Shown: positions 26,859 through 36,115, counted from the first letter of the stretch. The stretch: DNA of 64,000 nucleotides from Herpetosiphon aurantiacus DSM 785 (GCA_000018565.1 CP000875.1:4541199-4605198), one strand, 5' to 3'. Notes: generated by a model from the letters alone, not told the origin. Numbers and translations are program-made.

Positions 26859-27335
26859 TCACTCCCAATCGTCGTGGTCGGGGTCGTGGTAGCGCGGGCG
26901 GGGCGGCGCAATCGAGCTCATATAATCTTGCAGAATCAAAATCGCAGCTAATTCATCGACATGATCGCGATGTTTGCTTTTTTTGATGCCCATGGCTTCG
27001 AGCGAACGCTCAGCCTCAACGCTGGTAAAGCGCTCATCATACAAAGTAATCGGAATCTTGGTGCGTTTTTCCAGCCCACGACTGAAGGCTTGCACCGCTT
27101 TGGCCTGTGCCCCAACCTCGCCACGCAAGGTCAAAGGCAAGCCAATCACAACTTCAACCACCTCGTGCTCAGTAATCATGTGCAAAAGCTGAGCATAGGC
27201 TTTATCAGTTGGCTGTGCTGGCAAGGTCGGCTGGCCGCTAGCAATAATTCGGTCGGGGTCGCACATAGCCACCCCGATTCGTTTGTTGCCAACATCCAAA
27301 GCGATGATTCGGCCATGGGTTGGACGCTCACTCAT
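26859..27335 (-). CDS. ruvX: RuvX/YqgF family putative Holliday-junction resolvase
   Basis: A 158-residue RNase H-fold protein. The N-terminus IIALDVGNKRIGVAMCDP supplies the first catalytic Asp, VVIGLPLTLRGEVG the middle strand with the nucleotide-type loop, and LYDERFTSVEAER plus HRDHVDELAAILILQDYM the last acidic residues. The family acts in Holliday-junction processing and, in E. coli, in pre-16S rRNA maturation. Its ATG overlaps the stop of the upstream gene by four bases (ATGA), so the two are coupled. The basic/acidic C-terminal tail is extra to the fold. Confidence 0.93.
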   Translation of the reverse strand: MSERPTHGRIIALDVGNKRIGVAMCDPDRIIASGQPTLPAQPTDKAYAQLLHMITEHEVVEVVIGLPLTLRGEVGAQAKAVQAFSRGLEKRTKIPITLYDERFTSVEAERSLEAMGIKKSKHRDHVDELAAILILQDYMSSIAPPRPRYHDPDHDDWE

Positions 27336-29299
27336 TCCTGCACCTGAATATTAATTTCGGCTGGATCAACGGGCAAGCGCTCAACTTCGGGCACTGACAC
27401 AATATCGCCAATCAAGCCACTTTCGCGCAAAGCTTCCAACTGCACCAAGGCTTCGGCTGGGGTTAGGCCTTTGATGCTATCAGCGATTTTCAGTTTAGTG
27501 CTATCGGGTAAACCAACTGCGGTTTTGGGAGCAACTTCGACCGTTGCCAGCAACAAACTAGCACCTGAATCATCCAAGCGCACTTGGCTACGCACAATGC
27601 TGGTGGTATCGGTACTGAATGATGGGTCTTTGATCCGCAAGGCATTCGGCAAAGCTCGATTCAACTGCTCGGCAAAACTGCCACGCACCGCCAAGCCTTG
27701 GAAATTCGCTGTTACGACCAACTCAAAACCGCCATCGGTTTCGGGCACTGGTCGGGTTTGAATATCGTAAAGCGAAGGGTCTTGAGTCAAGGCATCGACA
27801 TTCGGCAAAAATTCAACATCAGCCAAGACTTCGCCTTCTTGTAGCACGGTTTGCATTTGAGCCGGAATCGCACTGCGGAATTGGGCTACTGCTTGGGGCA
27901 GTAACGGCATCCAATCGCTTTCGACTGGCAATTTTAGCAGCGCAGTTGTGCCGCCTTGAATTGGCTCAGGATTGATCGAAAAGAGTGCACCTTCATAGCC
28001 TTCAATCGTCCAAACCGGATCTTGGCTAGCAGGCATGTTGTAGCGCGTACCACCAGCACTGGCCACGATTTGCAATGAACCAACCCCGCTGACAATTCCG
28101 GCAAAGTTGCCTGTTGCGGCAGGAATCGTCGTTTCGGCTTGGGTCAAAAAGATAATTTCTTCGCCAGCCGAGTTGAGCACTCGAACCCGCGTATTAGCAG
28201 GAATTGGGTAGGCCTGGGTGTTGCGGTTATAAACTTCGAGGATGCCAGTCGCCGCTTGATCAGGTTGTTCGGTTGCCGTAATGACCGTACCACGCACGCT
28301 CACCGAAATTGGCACGTTGATCAAGCGCCCTTGAATTGCCGCCGAGCTTGGTTCGCTAATTGGGTCGGCTTGATAGTTGAGCCGCACATCTTCGTAGGTT
28401 TGGCCGCCAGAGGTTGGAGCTGGTCGCACCACCACGGTTACGCCGCTGGCCAATTTATTGCCAAACAGCAGCCATAACAACGCGATAATTGCAATCGCCC
28501 CTAGAATAACCATACCCCACAAGGGATAATTGCGTTTGGGCGCGGTTTGTTGTTTGAGTTCAGCCTTTTCGTCAGCGCGTTTTTGCTCGGCCCGAGCACG
28601 GCGAGCTTTGGCATCTTGGCGATGCATATCATCGCTAGTTAATTCAATATCCTCGGGGCGAATCCGTGGGCGAGCTGGCGCAGCGCTGGCCGTATCGCCA
28701 CTCAGCGCATCAGAAAGATCGTTGAATGAATCAAAATCCCAGCTATCGTTGCCACGCGCTTGTTCATGTTGGCGCAAGCCAGTTTCGCCAGCAGTCGAAG
28801 CCACTGAAAGGCTATCAAGGGCATCAGCCCAATCGTCGATTTCGCTGCGGGCTGGTTGACTGGGGGCTGCCGTTGGAATCGGCTTGCTAATGCTGGGGCT
28901 GGTTTGCAACCGATCGGTGGTGGAAGCAGAGGGCAACCCTTCCAGCGAAGCCAAAAAATCTTCTTCAGGGCTAGCTGGTGCAACTGGTTTAGCTGGAGCT
29001 GGCGGAGCAGCAGGCGCTTTGGTTGAAACAACGGCTGGCTCAATTTCGACCACCATCATCTGGCAAGTCAAAGCCGCCTTAACCACCTTGGGATCGCTGG
29101 TATAGAGCGTTAACTCAATGCCCTCGCGATTGGCAGTTTCGCGCAAGCGATCACAGGTTTTACGGCTTTGTAACGAAATCGAGCCTTCGGGCATGAAAAT
29201 ATCAACATGCTCTGCTTTGGCATTGCGCACTTGCTGAATAATGCTATCAATTGGATCAGCAAGGGCAATCGTGATCAGTTCAGTTTTGCCAGTTGTCAT
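27332..29299 (-). CDS. Membrane protein with Rossmann-like N-domain and baseplate-J-like outer domain
   Basis: A 655-residue protein with one membrane helix (about 259-280). The cytosolic part has a Rossmann-like domain (1-90: VRNAKAEHVDIFMPEGS, then LTLYTSDPKVVKAA), a Pro/Ala linker and an acidic/basic coiled stretch. The outer part (about 290-655) carries baseplate-J/gp47-like motifs: NTQAYPIPANTRVRVLNSAG, TIPAATGNFAGIVSGVG and a terminal EALVQLEALRESGLIGDI. No other phage-tail gene is present. The start at 29299 has a GGGGGC upstream and a better N-terminus than ATG 29365. Coupled to ruvX. Function unknown; the same architecture is familiar in Chloroflexota. Confidence 0.8.
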   Translation of the reverse strand: MTTGKTELITIALADPIDSIIQQVRNAKAEHVDIFMPEGSISLQSRKTCDRLRETANREGIELTLYTSDPKVVKAALTCQMMVVEIEPAVVSTKAPAAPPAPAKPVAPASPEEDFLASLEGLPSASTTDRLQTSPSISKPIPTAAPSQPARSEIDDWADALDSLSVASTAGETGLRQHEQARGNDSWDFDSFNDLSDALSGDTASAAPARPRIRPEDIELTSDDMHRQDAKARRARAEQKRADEKAELKQQTAPKRNYPLWGMVILGAIAIIALLWLLFGNKLASGVTVVVRPAPTSGGQTYEDVRLNYQADPISEPSSAAIQGRLINVPISVSVRGTVITATEQPDQAATGILEVYNRNTQAYPIPANTRVRVLNSAGEEIIFLTQAETTIPAATGNFAGIVSGVGSLQIVASAGGTRYNMPASQDPVWTIEGYEGALFSINPEPIQGGTTALLKLPVESDWMPLLPQAVAQFRSAIPAQMQTVLQEGEVLADVEFLPNVDALTQDPSLYDIQTRPVPETDGGFELVVTANFQGLAVRGSFAEQLNRALPNALRIKDPSFSTDTTSIVRSQVRLDDSGASLLLATVEVAPKTAVGLPDSTKLKIADSIKGLTPAEALVQLEALRESGLIGDIVSVPEVERLPVDPAEINIQVQE

Positions 29300-29467
29300 T
29301 GGGTTGCCCCCAAAGCTTTCAGAATGAACACACATCGGATGCTGTGGTGTTGGCAGGATCGGCAATATTGTACAACGATCTTATCCTGATGAGGGCAACA
29401 CCACAGTTTGGTCCCTCATTGGGCGATTGGGGTAAGCTAAGAGTGGGTCATCACCCTTAGCCCATTC

Positions 29468-29674
29468 CTTTCAAGGATAAGTTTTAACCAATGGTATGGA
29501 TGATCACCAAAATCAGTGATCACCACCCTTCCGTCCCGCCTCTAGGCGGGAAACGCAGGGGGCTTTAATCCCCCTGCACCCCCTCAATGACAATTCGGGA
29601 TTGTCTCACATCCATCGATGAACCACCGATTCCGTGGTTCGAAACAGGCCTCGATTAAAATCTACCATTACAAG
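29468..29674. repeat. Degenerate relative of the 20.6-kb inverted-repeat element
   Basis: The left end CTTTCAAGGATAAGTTTTAA and the right end TTAAAATCTACCATTACAAG (29655-29674) match the element ends at 20570 and 20740 at about 16-17 of 20 positions, in the same inverted arrangement, 207 bp apart. The middle holds two perfect hairpins: CCCGCCTCTAGGCGGG (29535-29550) and GCAGGGGG with CCCCCTGC (29555-29577). No flanking duplication is visible. It fills most of the 436-base gap between alaS and the baseplate-J-like gene. Confidence 0.6.
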
Positions 29675-29682
29675 TATAGTGC

Positions 29683-29729
29683 CCCCTCGCCTAGCTGGGC
29701 GGGAGAGGGGGCTAGGGGGCAAGGGCTAT
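29683..29729. repeat. GC-rich hairpin repeat after alaS
   Basis: CCCCCTCGCC and GGCGGGAGAGGGGG face each other around CTAGCTG. It lies a few bases after the alaS stop and could act as its terminator. It belongs to the hairpin family also seen at 20.6, 26.7 and 38.0 kb. Confidence 0.6.
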
Positions 29730-29735
29730 TTCCAG

Positions 29736-32405
29736 TTACAGCAAACCGTTGGCTTCGGCTAAGGCTTGATCAAGCGCAGCCGCATCGCGACCGCCAGCTT
29801 GGGCAAAATCGGCGCGACCGCCACCACCACCGCCAACTTTGGCAGCCAAGGCTTTGACTAAATTGCCAGCATGCCGACCAGCTTTGACTTGATCAGCGGT
29901 TGCAGCGGCGAGCAGCAAAGGCTTGCCATCGATTACCGTGCCGAGGATCACCACGCCACTGCCAATTTTATCGCGTAGTTGTTCGCCCAAACGGCGGAAG
30001 CTATCAGCATCGCTGGCTTCAACGCGGGCGACCACCAATGGCGTGCCAGCTTGCTCAATTTTTTGGGCGAGCAAGCTATCGACTTGACCAGCAGCAATTT
30101 CGCCGCGCAAGCGTTCGATTTCGTCGCGGCGAGCTTTTTGGTCGAGCAACAGGGCATCGAGTTTTTCTTCAACTTTGCCTGGTTGTGCACCCAGTTTATC
30201 GCCGAGCGTGCGAATCAATTGGGCTTGTTGGCTGACCCATTCAGCAGCAGCGCGGCCAGTTACTGCCTCGATCCGCCGCACACCTGAGGCAACCGAGCCT
30301 TCGCTGACGATTTTGAAGAAGCCAATTTCGCCAGTGCGGGCAACGTGAACACCACCGCAAAGCTCGCGTGAGCATACTGGCGCTTCGCTGTTGGTATGGA
30401 TGTGATCACTTGCATTGCCACAACCAACGGTGACCACCCGCACCACATCGCCATATTTTTCGCCAAACAAGGCCATTGCGCCCAATTCGCGGGCTTGCGG
30501 CAAGGCCATTTCGGCAGCCTCAACCTTGCTATCAGCGCGAATCCAGGCATTAACTTGATCTTCGATTTGCTGGAGTTGTTCGCTGCTCAAGCCTTTTTGG
30601 TTGTTGAAGTCGAAGCGCAAGCGTTCGGGTGCAACCAACGAGCCTTTTTGCTCAGCGTGATCGCCAAGCGTATCGCGCAAGGCTCGGTGCAGCAAGTGGG
30701 TTGCTGTATGATTACGCACAATATCGCGGCGACGCGCTGCATCAACCGTTACGGTGACTTGCTCGCCAAGGCTCACGCTGCCTTTGCTGACTTTGCCACG
30801 ATGGACAAATACACCAGGCACGGGCTTTTGCACATCGTCGATCACGATGGTGCCATGTGGCCCGACCAACACACCACTATCGCCCATTTGGCCGCCGCTT
30901 TCGGCATAGCAGGGCGTGCGATCAAGCACAAAGGCCACTTCTTGACCACGTTGAACCGTGCCAAGCTCCTCGCCATCGAATTCGAGCGCCAAAACATGAC
31001 CCCAGCTTTCCAGCTCGTTGTAGCCAGTAAAGCTAGTTGGAGCCAAATTACGCTCAGCCCAGCGTTCGGTCACTGCACCTTTTTTGAATTGAGCAGCACC
31101 ACGGCCTCGAGCGCGTTGAGCCTCAAGTTCAGCCTCATAGCCCGCCAAATCAACCGTCAAACCACGTTCAGCCACGATTCGTTCGGTCAAGTCGAGCGGA
31201 AAGCCATAGGTATCGTAGAGCTTGAAGGCATCAGCACCGCTGAAAACGGCTTTGTCGGCTTGATTGGGCAGCATCGCTTCGAGTTGGCGCAAACCACCAG
31301 CCAAAGTTTTGTTGAAGCGTTCTTCTTCGCCCGTCACAACCTCGGCAATATAGGCTTGTTTGCTGCGCAACTCAGGGTAGGCAGCACCCATCATATCGAT
31401 CACAGTTGCGATCGTTTCGGCCAAAAACGGCGCTTTGAAGCCGATCGTTTGGCCAAAATAGGCCGCCCGCCGCACCAACCGCCGCAACACATACGAACGA
31501 CCTTCGTTACCAGGCCGCAAGCCATCGGCAATCATAAAAGCGATCGAGCGGCTATGGTCGGCTACAACATGATAAGCCGAGCTATTGGCTTGATAATGGT
31601 CGCTGCCAGTGCCCAGCAATTCCATCACCGTGTGGATAATTGGCGTGAACAAGTCGGTTTCATACGAGCGAAACACGCCTTGCTTAACAATTGCCAAGCG
31701 TTCGAGGCTCATGCCTGTGTCGATTGATGGCTTGGGGAGCAGCGTCAATACACCGTTTTCATCACGGTTGTATTGCATAAACACCAAGTTCCAAATTTCC
31801 ATATAGGTGTCATCTTCAGAGTTAACACCTTCAGGCACTTGGTTATCAGGATCATCGCCGATGTAATAATGAATTTCTGAGCATGGCCCGCGTGGCCCGA
31901 CATCACCTGCCGACCACAAATTATCTTTGGCATCGAAGCGCAAAATCCGCTCGGCAGGCATATAGGCCAGCCATAAATCATGAGCTTCTTCGTCGGCAGG
32001 AATTTGCTCATCGCCTTCGTAAATGCTGACCCACATGCGTTTGGGATCAAGCCCAATTTCTTGGGTCAGAAACTCCCAGGCAAAGCGGATGGCATCTTTT
32101 TTGAAATAATCGCCAAACGAAAAATTGCCCAGCATCTCAAAAAAGGTGTGGTGGCGCGGCGATGGCCCAACATTTTCAAGGTCGTTTTGCTTGCCGGAGA
32201 TGCGCAAACATTTTTGCGATGAAACTGCGCGGCTGTAGGGACGGCTTTCGCGACCTAAAAAGACATCGTTAAACTGAACCATCCCAGCCACTGTAAACAA
32301 CAGGGTGGGATTATCGGCAGGAATCAGCGAGCTACTTGGCACGACGGCGTGCCCTTGCCGCGCAAAGTAGTCTAAGAAACGCTGCCGTAGCTCTGAACCT
32401 TTCAT
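29736..32405 (-). CDS. alaS: Alanyl-tRNA synthetase
   Basis: An 889-residue full-length AlaRS. The class II catalytic domain opens with LRQRFLDYFARQGHAVVPSS and holds motif 2 around QKCLRISGKQNDLENVG and HHTFFEMLGNFSFGDYFK. The central editing domain has HTATHLLHRAL and the zinc-site CGGVHV. The C-terminal C-Ala domain ends with the Gly-rich VGGGGGGRADFAQAGG. It charges tRNA-Ala and clears mischarged Ser/Gly. Start ATG 32405 follows GAGGTTTCC. Monocistronic, with word repeats both upstream and downstream. Confidence 0.97.
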   Translation of the reverse strand: MKGSELRQRFLDYFARQGHAVVPSSSLIPADNPTLLFTVAGMVQFNDVFLGRESRPYSRAVSSQKCLRISGKQNDLENVGPSPRHHTFFEMLGNFSFGDYFKKDAIRFAWEFLTQEIGLDPKRMWVSIYEGDEQIPADEEAHDLWLAYMPAERILRFDAKDNLWSAGDVGPRGPCSEIHYYIGDDPDNQVPEGVNSEDDTYMEIWNLVFMQYNRDENGVLTLLPKPSIDTGMSLERLAIVKQGVFRSYETDLFTPIIHTVMELLGTGSDHYQANSSAYHVVADHSRSIAFMIADGLRPGNEGRSYVLRRLVRRAAYFGQTIGFKAPFLAETIATVIDMMGAAYPELRSKQAYIAEVVTGEEERFNKTLAGGLRQLEAMLPNQADKAVFSGADAFKLYDTYGFPLDLTERIVAERGLTVDLAGYEAELEAQRARGRGAAQFKKGAVTERWAERNLAPTSFTGYNELESWGHVLALEFDGEELGTVQRGQEVAFVLDRTPCYAESGGQMGDSGVLVGPHGTIVIDDVQKPVPGVFVHRGKVSKGSVSLGEQVTVTVDAARRRDIVRNHTATHLLHRALRDTLGDHAEQKGSLVAPERLRFDFNNQKGLSSEQLQQIEDQVNAWIRADSKVEAAEMALPQARELGAMALFGEKYGDVVRVVTVGCGNASDHIHTNSEAPVCSRELCGGVHVARTGEIGFFKIVSEGSVASGVRRIEAVTGRAAAEWVSQQAQLIRTLGDKLGAQPGKVEEKLDALLLDQKARRDEIERLRGEIAAGQVDSLLAQKIEQAGTPLVVARVEASDADSFRRLGEQLRDKIGSGVVILGTVIDGKPLLLAAATADQVKAGRHAGNLVKALAAKVGGGGGGRADFAQAGGRDAAALDQALAEANGLL

Positions 32406-32424
32406 TTAGGAAACCTCAAGGTAC

Positions 32425-32509
32425 TAAGAACATAGAACAAAGCGCATAGAACAAAGCCAATTATCGTGCTCAAGCCTTTAATGTTCTATGTTCTATGCTC
32501 TGTGCTCTC
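32425..32509. repeat. Inverted pair of AACATAGAGCATA words
   Basis: AAGAACATAGAACAAAGCGC (from 32427) faces its approximate inverse TGTTCTATGTTCTATGCTCT (from 32482) across a core of about 25 bases, so the pair can fold. It lies in the upstream region of alaS. Confidence 0.75.
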
Positions 32510-32544
32510 ACGATTATACACGATGCTGATGGGCTATTTGTGCA

Positions 32545-33348
32545 TCAGGTTAGGCTTAATTCAAACAAACTATAGGCTTCGTTGGTATTACGCCAGTTGA
32601 GTTGGGTGATTAATTGAGCTTGCCGACTGCCCCGCCAAACTGGAGTTAATAAATTTTCGCATTCGGGCAGGGTACGAGCATGAGCCAAAAGCCGGGTTTG
32701 GGCGGCCAAATCACCCTCAATTTGGGCAATAAAGCCATCGTGTTCGCAAATCATCCAACCACTGCCATCCGCCAGAACATACAATTCTTGGCGCTCGGCA
32801 CAGCGTTCAAGCTCAGCTTGATCGAGGTTGCGCACCGTCCACTGATAGACATAGCGACCCGCTTGCTCCTGCAAATTCGCCGCTTGGCTCAGATCAACCA
32901 AACGTGGGTCGGGCAAAACTTCGGCTTGCGCAGCAGGCAGATCATTCAATTCGTACCACTCAATAAAGCCTACATTGGCAAAATTGAGTTTTTCGGCCAT
33001 CGAATGCATGCGCTGATTACTCTGCTCGGTCATATAGCCAAGCGTAGCTGCGCTCCAACTTTTGGCCCAAGCAATCGAATAGTCGATCAATTCGCGACCC
33101 AAACCTTGGCCTTGAAGCTCAGGATGAATGCGTAAACCACCAAACCAAGCCTGAGTTGGCGAGAGCACGCGCAGGCGCAGCACCACGACTGGAACTTGCC
33201 AACCTGCCATCTCGCCAACATACAAATGGCCTTGCGGCAACCAATATTCCCAAACATCGCCAATATAATCGGGCTGACCATTCCAGAGGGTGTTGCACCA
33301 AGCTACAATCGGCTCGCGATCGGCGAGAGTTGCTGGGCGCAACGTCAT
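32545..33348 (-). CDS. GNAT acetyltransferase, probably two-domain
   Basis: A 267-residue protein. The first GNAT domain (1-150) opens MTLRPATLADREPIVAWCN and has motif A FGGLRIHPELQGQGLGRELI. The remaining 115 residues look like a second, degenerate GNAT-like half without a visible CoA loop. Substrate unknown. The ATG at 33348 lies one base after the stop of the pseudo-GTPase gene (TAGAATG), so translation is coupled and the two proteins are likely partners. An ATG at 33390 would overlap that gene by 40 bases and is less likely. Confidence 0.82.
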   Translation of the reverse strand: MTLRPATLADREPIVAWCNTLWNGQPDYIGDVWEYWLPQGHLYVGEMAGWQVPVVVLRLRVLSPTQAWFGGLRIHPELQGQGLGRELIDYSIAWAKSWSAATLGYMTEQSNQRMHSMAEKLNFANVGFIEWYELNDLPAAQAEVLPDPRLVDLSQAANLQEQAGRYVYQWTVRNLDQAELERCAERQELYVLADGSGWMICEHDGFIAQIEGDLAAQTRLLAHARTLPECENLLTPVWRGSRQAQLITQLNWRNTNEAYSLFELSLT

Positions 33349-33349
33349 T

Positions 33350-34006
33350 CTATTTGAGATCGTCGTCGTCGTAGGCATGTAAATCATCAAACTCTATATC
33401 ATCAAGGTCAACAGCGCTGCCGTCGCTATCGAAGTCATCAAGGTCAAAGCCAATCCCAGCCAAGCCCGAATCTTCTTCGAGACCACTGGTGAGCGTATGC
33501 AAAGCCCGTTGCAACGTTGTAGCATTTTCAGCTGCAAAATACGAGAGGCTATTAGCATTCAAACGGGCTTGCTGACCATCATCAAGTGGGCTGGCTCCCA
33601 GCAAAATCACGGGCATCGAGGCAATCGTTTTGCCGTAGGTGCTCAAAAAGCGTTCGAGTTCGCGCTCAGCAAAAATTGATTGATCTTCACTTTCGAGATC
33701 AAGCAGCAAAATCACGCCATCGGTATTATGCAACACATGCTGGCGATCAGCGGCAGTCGATCCAGCCGAACGCAAGGTATGCAACATATAAACAGGCTTG
33801 ATATCCCCAAGGGCAGCATTTGCAGGACGGTAGCGAGCTACGAGGGTTGGTTCTTCGGCTGGCGGGGTATCCCACGTTACTTCGCGTTCAGCTAATGGAA
33901 TCGCTGTAACCAATTGGGCGGCTAGCTTCACTGCATTGCGGGTAGGTGGGCCAAACAACACGACCTTGCAATGCCATTCATTTGTCTCATGATTGAGCCG
34001 TGACAT
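33350..34006 (-). CDS. MglA-like pseudo-GTPase with acidic C-terminal tail
   Basis: A 218-residue protein that follows the MglA/Ras-like pattern: CKVVLFGPPTRNAVKLAAQL at the P-loop, VYMLHTLRSAG at the G3 position, NTDGVILLLDLES, and MPVILLGASPLD at G4. Every nucleotide-binding motif is altered: the P-loop GKT is NAV, the TVPGQ-type G3 is TLRSA, and NKxD is GASP. It therefore probably does not bind GTP normally. The last 40 residues are mostly Asp/Glu. Start ATG 34006 has GGAGGA 5 bases upstream. The GNAT gene follows in a coupled arrangement. The family assignment is from pattern only. Confidence 0.65.
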   Translation of the reverse strand: MSRLNHETNEWHCKVVLFGPPTRNAVKLAAQLVTAIPLAEREVTWDTPPAEEPTLVARYRPANAALGDIKPVYMLHTLRSAGSTAADRQHVLHNTDGVILLLDLESEDQSIFAERELERFLSTYGKTIASMPVILLGASPLDDGQQARLNANSLSYFAAENATTLQRALHTLTSGLEEDSGLAGIGFDLDDFDSDGSAVDLDDIEFDDLHAYDDDDLK

Positions 34007-34101
34007 AGCTCCTCCGAAATTCCACTGCAAAAACGATGGGCAGTCGCAAGGATTATAGCATTGTCTCGCAGATTAGCGCTAGCGTTTAATCACAACTCAA
34101 G

Positions 34102-34136
34102 CTGGCCTCTCGCGCACGAAGACGGCGAGGGGCCAG
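34102..34136 (-). terminator. Hairpin after the GH42 gene
   Basis: CTGGCCTCTCG and CGAGGGGCCAG pair (one G-T) around a 13-base loop, 28 bases after the beta-galactosidase stop. No clear T-run follows, so termination is likely but not certain. Confidence 0.55.
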
Positions 34137-34163
34137 TAGTTTACAACATAGTCCAATCAAAGC

Positions 34164-36098
34164 TTATAGGGGTTTGAGCCAGCGAATACCTAAACTTTCG
34201 ATTGAACAATCGCCACTGCATTGCTCGCCACTCAAGCGATCGTGCCAAGTGCCTTGAAGTTTGACGCTTTGGGCTTGTTCGCCATGGTTGAACCACAACA
34301 CGCCATCGGTCAACTCGATGCGTTCAATTTCGTTGGGCAAGCGTTGGGCAGCGGGCCAGAGCCGTGGCAGCAGATCGCCCAAAATTTCCTCGGTGGGATA
34401 GCAGCCCATCAATACTGCTAGGCCTTTGCCATAGGTCGCGGCGGTGATTGCAGCCTGACCCTTTGCGTAGCTTTTGCTCCAGGTTGCTAAGCTATTGGCA
34501 TGGCTCACATTCAGCACTTCCATCCAAAGTGGTGCGGTGTGGCTCGTCTCGCCAAATTTGACTGCCCACGGCTTGGCTGGGTCGAGGGCGCTCCACTCGG
34601 CAACATCAGCCCCAAATAAATCGGTCAAGCCGCTGGGGAAGCCATCGGGAGCGGTGCGATTGTCGCGGCGTTTGGTTAAACTGCGTGGCGTGCAGATCAA
34701 CGTGCCGCCTGCCTGAACCCACTCACGCCAGCCCGCAGTTTCAGCAGGATTATCGAGCATTGGGGCGACAGCAATCGCTAGTTGATAGGCAGCGAGTGGC
34801 GTGCCACGCTGCACAATATCGACCCCAACGCCATAGCTGGTAAGCGTGCGATGGATGGTGCGCAGCAATTGCCAATAATTCCAGCCTTGAGCATGCGGAT
34901 CGAGTTGTTGCGCCCAATGATCGTCGTAGGAAACCAGCAAGGCAACCTTGCGCGGTGCAGCTTCGGGCTGGCCATGCTGCTGCCATTCGTTGGCAACAAT
35001 CCGCGCTTCGGTGCTGCCACGCGCTGGCCGATTGGCATGATCGCGCAGGCCGCTATGATATTGCTCTTGGCCGAGCCAACATGCCCGCCAGCGGAAATAC
35101 AGCACATTGGCTGCACCATGGGCGGCATCTTGATAGCTCCACAAGCGCACTTGGTTGGGTGGCACTGGTGGATTGGTGGGAGTCCAATTGATTTGGCCTG
35201 GCTGTTGCTCCATCACCCAAAATGGCTGACGCTTGAGGCCACGAATATGGTCGTGATACATCGCCACCGCTTGCCAATCGGGAAAGCCATGCGGGTAATT
35301 ATCCCAAGCAATTGTATCGACTTGCTGCGCCATATCAAACCAATTAATCTCATCGTCGCCAGGTGCGATGTTGGTTAAAATCGTGCGATTTGGAGAGTGC
35401 TGGCGCAAAATTTCTGCCTGCATCGCGCAATATGCTACCTGCTGATCCGAGGCGAAGCGGCGATAATCGAGCACTAACGAGGGATTATGGCCGCCGCCAA
35501 CTGGTACATTTGGCAAGGGAATTTGTTGCCAATCGCTGTAGGTTTGGCTCCAAAAGGCCGTGCCCCATGCTTCGTTGAGGCCTGCTAAATCGCCATAGCG
35601 TTGGATCAGCCATTGGCGAAAAGCCGCAGCACAATGTTCGCAGTAGCAACGCGCCGAGCCATGATTGCCAATTTCGTTATCGATTTGCCAAGCGGCAACC
35701 GCTGGATGCTGACCATAGCGCTCGGCCATGGCCGTGACGATCTGGCGGCTATATTCGATGTACTGAGGATTGACCAAACAAGCTTGGCGACGACCACCAT
35801 GGCCTAAACGACGGCCTTGGGCATCGATCCGCATTAAATCGGGCTGGTTATGCGTTAGCCAAGCAGGCGGGGTAGCGGTGGGCGTGCCAAGCACAATGTT
35901 CAAGCCTTGGCTCGCCAAGGTTTCAATTGCTTGGTCGAGCCATACCCAATCATACTGGCCAGCGGCTGGCTCCATCAAAGCCCAAGCAAACTCGCCAATC
36001 CGCACATATTCCAAGCCCAAGGCCTGCATCTGTTTGGCATCATCGGCCCACCACGTTTGGGGCCAATGCTCGGGGTAATAACAAACACCTAATGGCAT
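34164..36098 (-). CDS. GH42 beta-galactosidase
   Basis: A 644-residue GH42 enzyme, last gene of a sugar-uptake operon. The barrel begins PLGVCYYPEHWP. Acid/base Glu142 sits in DNEIG, nucleophile Glu297 in WVMEQQPG, and Cys107/151/153/156 form the zinc site typical of GH42. A Rossmann-like trimerisation domain (about 390-590) and a small C-terminal beta domain follow. It has no signal peptide, so it splits imported beta-galactosides in the cytoplasm. The ATG at 36098 has AGAGG upstream and matches the family; ATG 36128 falls in repeat sequence. Confidence 0.95.
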   Translation of the reverse strand: MPLGVCYYPEHWPQTWWADDAKQMQALGLEYVRIGEFAWALMEPAAGQYDWVWLDQAIETLASQGLNIVLGTPTATPPAWLTHNQPDLMRIDAQGRRLGHGGRRQACLVNPQYIEYSRQIVTAMAERYGQHPAVAAWQIDNEIGNHGSARCYCEHCAAAFRQWLIQRYGDLAGLNEAWGTAFWSQTYSDWQQIPLPNVPVGGGHNPSLVLDYRRFASDQQVAYCAMQAEILRQHSPNRTILTNIAPGDDEINWFDMAQQVDTIAWDNYPHGFPDWQAVAMYHDHIRGLKRQPFWVMEQQPGQINWTPTNPPVPPNQVRLWSYQDAAHGAANVLYFRWRACWLGQEQYHSGLRDHANRPARGSTEARIVANEWQQHGQPEAAPRKVALLVSYDDHWAQQLDPHAQGWNYWQLLRTIHRTLTSYGVGVDIVQRGTPLAAYQLAIAVAPMLDNPAETAGWREWVQAGGTLICTPRSLTKRRDNRTAPDGFPSGLTDLFGADVAEWSALDPAKPWAVKFGETSHTAPLWMEVLNVSHANSLATWSKSYAKGQAAITAATYGKGLAVLMGCYPTEEILGDLLPRLWPAAQRLPNEIERIELTDGVLWFNHGEQAQSVKLQGTWHDRLSGEQCSGDCSIESLGIRWLKPL

Positions 36099-36115
36099 AG
36101 AAACCTCTTTTAGAA

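Noticed and set aside
27332-29299. Prophage remnant
   Set aside because: Only the baseplate-J-like fold points to phage; the protein has a membrane helix and there are no tail, capsid or integrase genes around it.
30396-31727. Long plus-strand frame of 443 codons
   Set aside because: It lies entirely antisense to alaS, whose motifs are complete; the frame arises from codon bias on the other strand and has no ribosome site.
34782-35378. Plus-strand frame of 198 codons
   Set aside because: Antisense to the GH42 gene with intact catalytic and zinc residues; a shadow frame.
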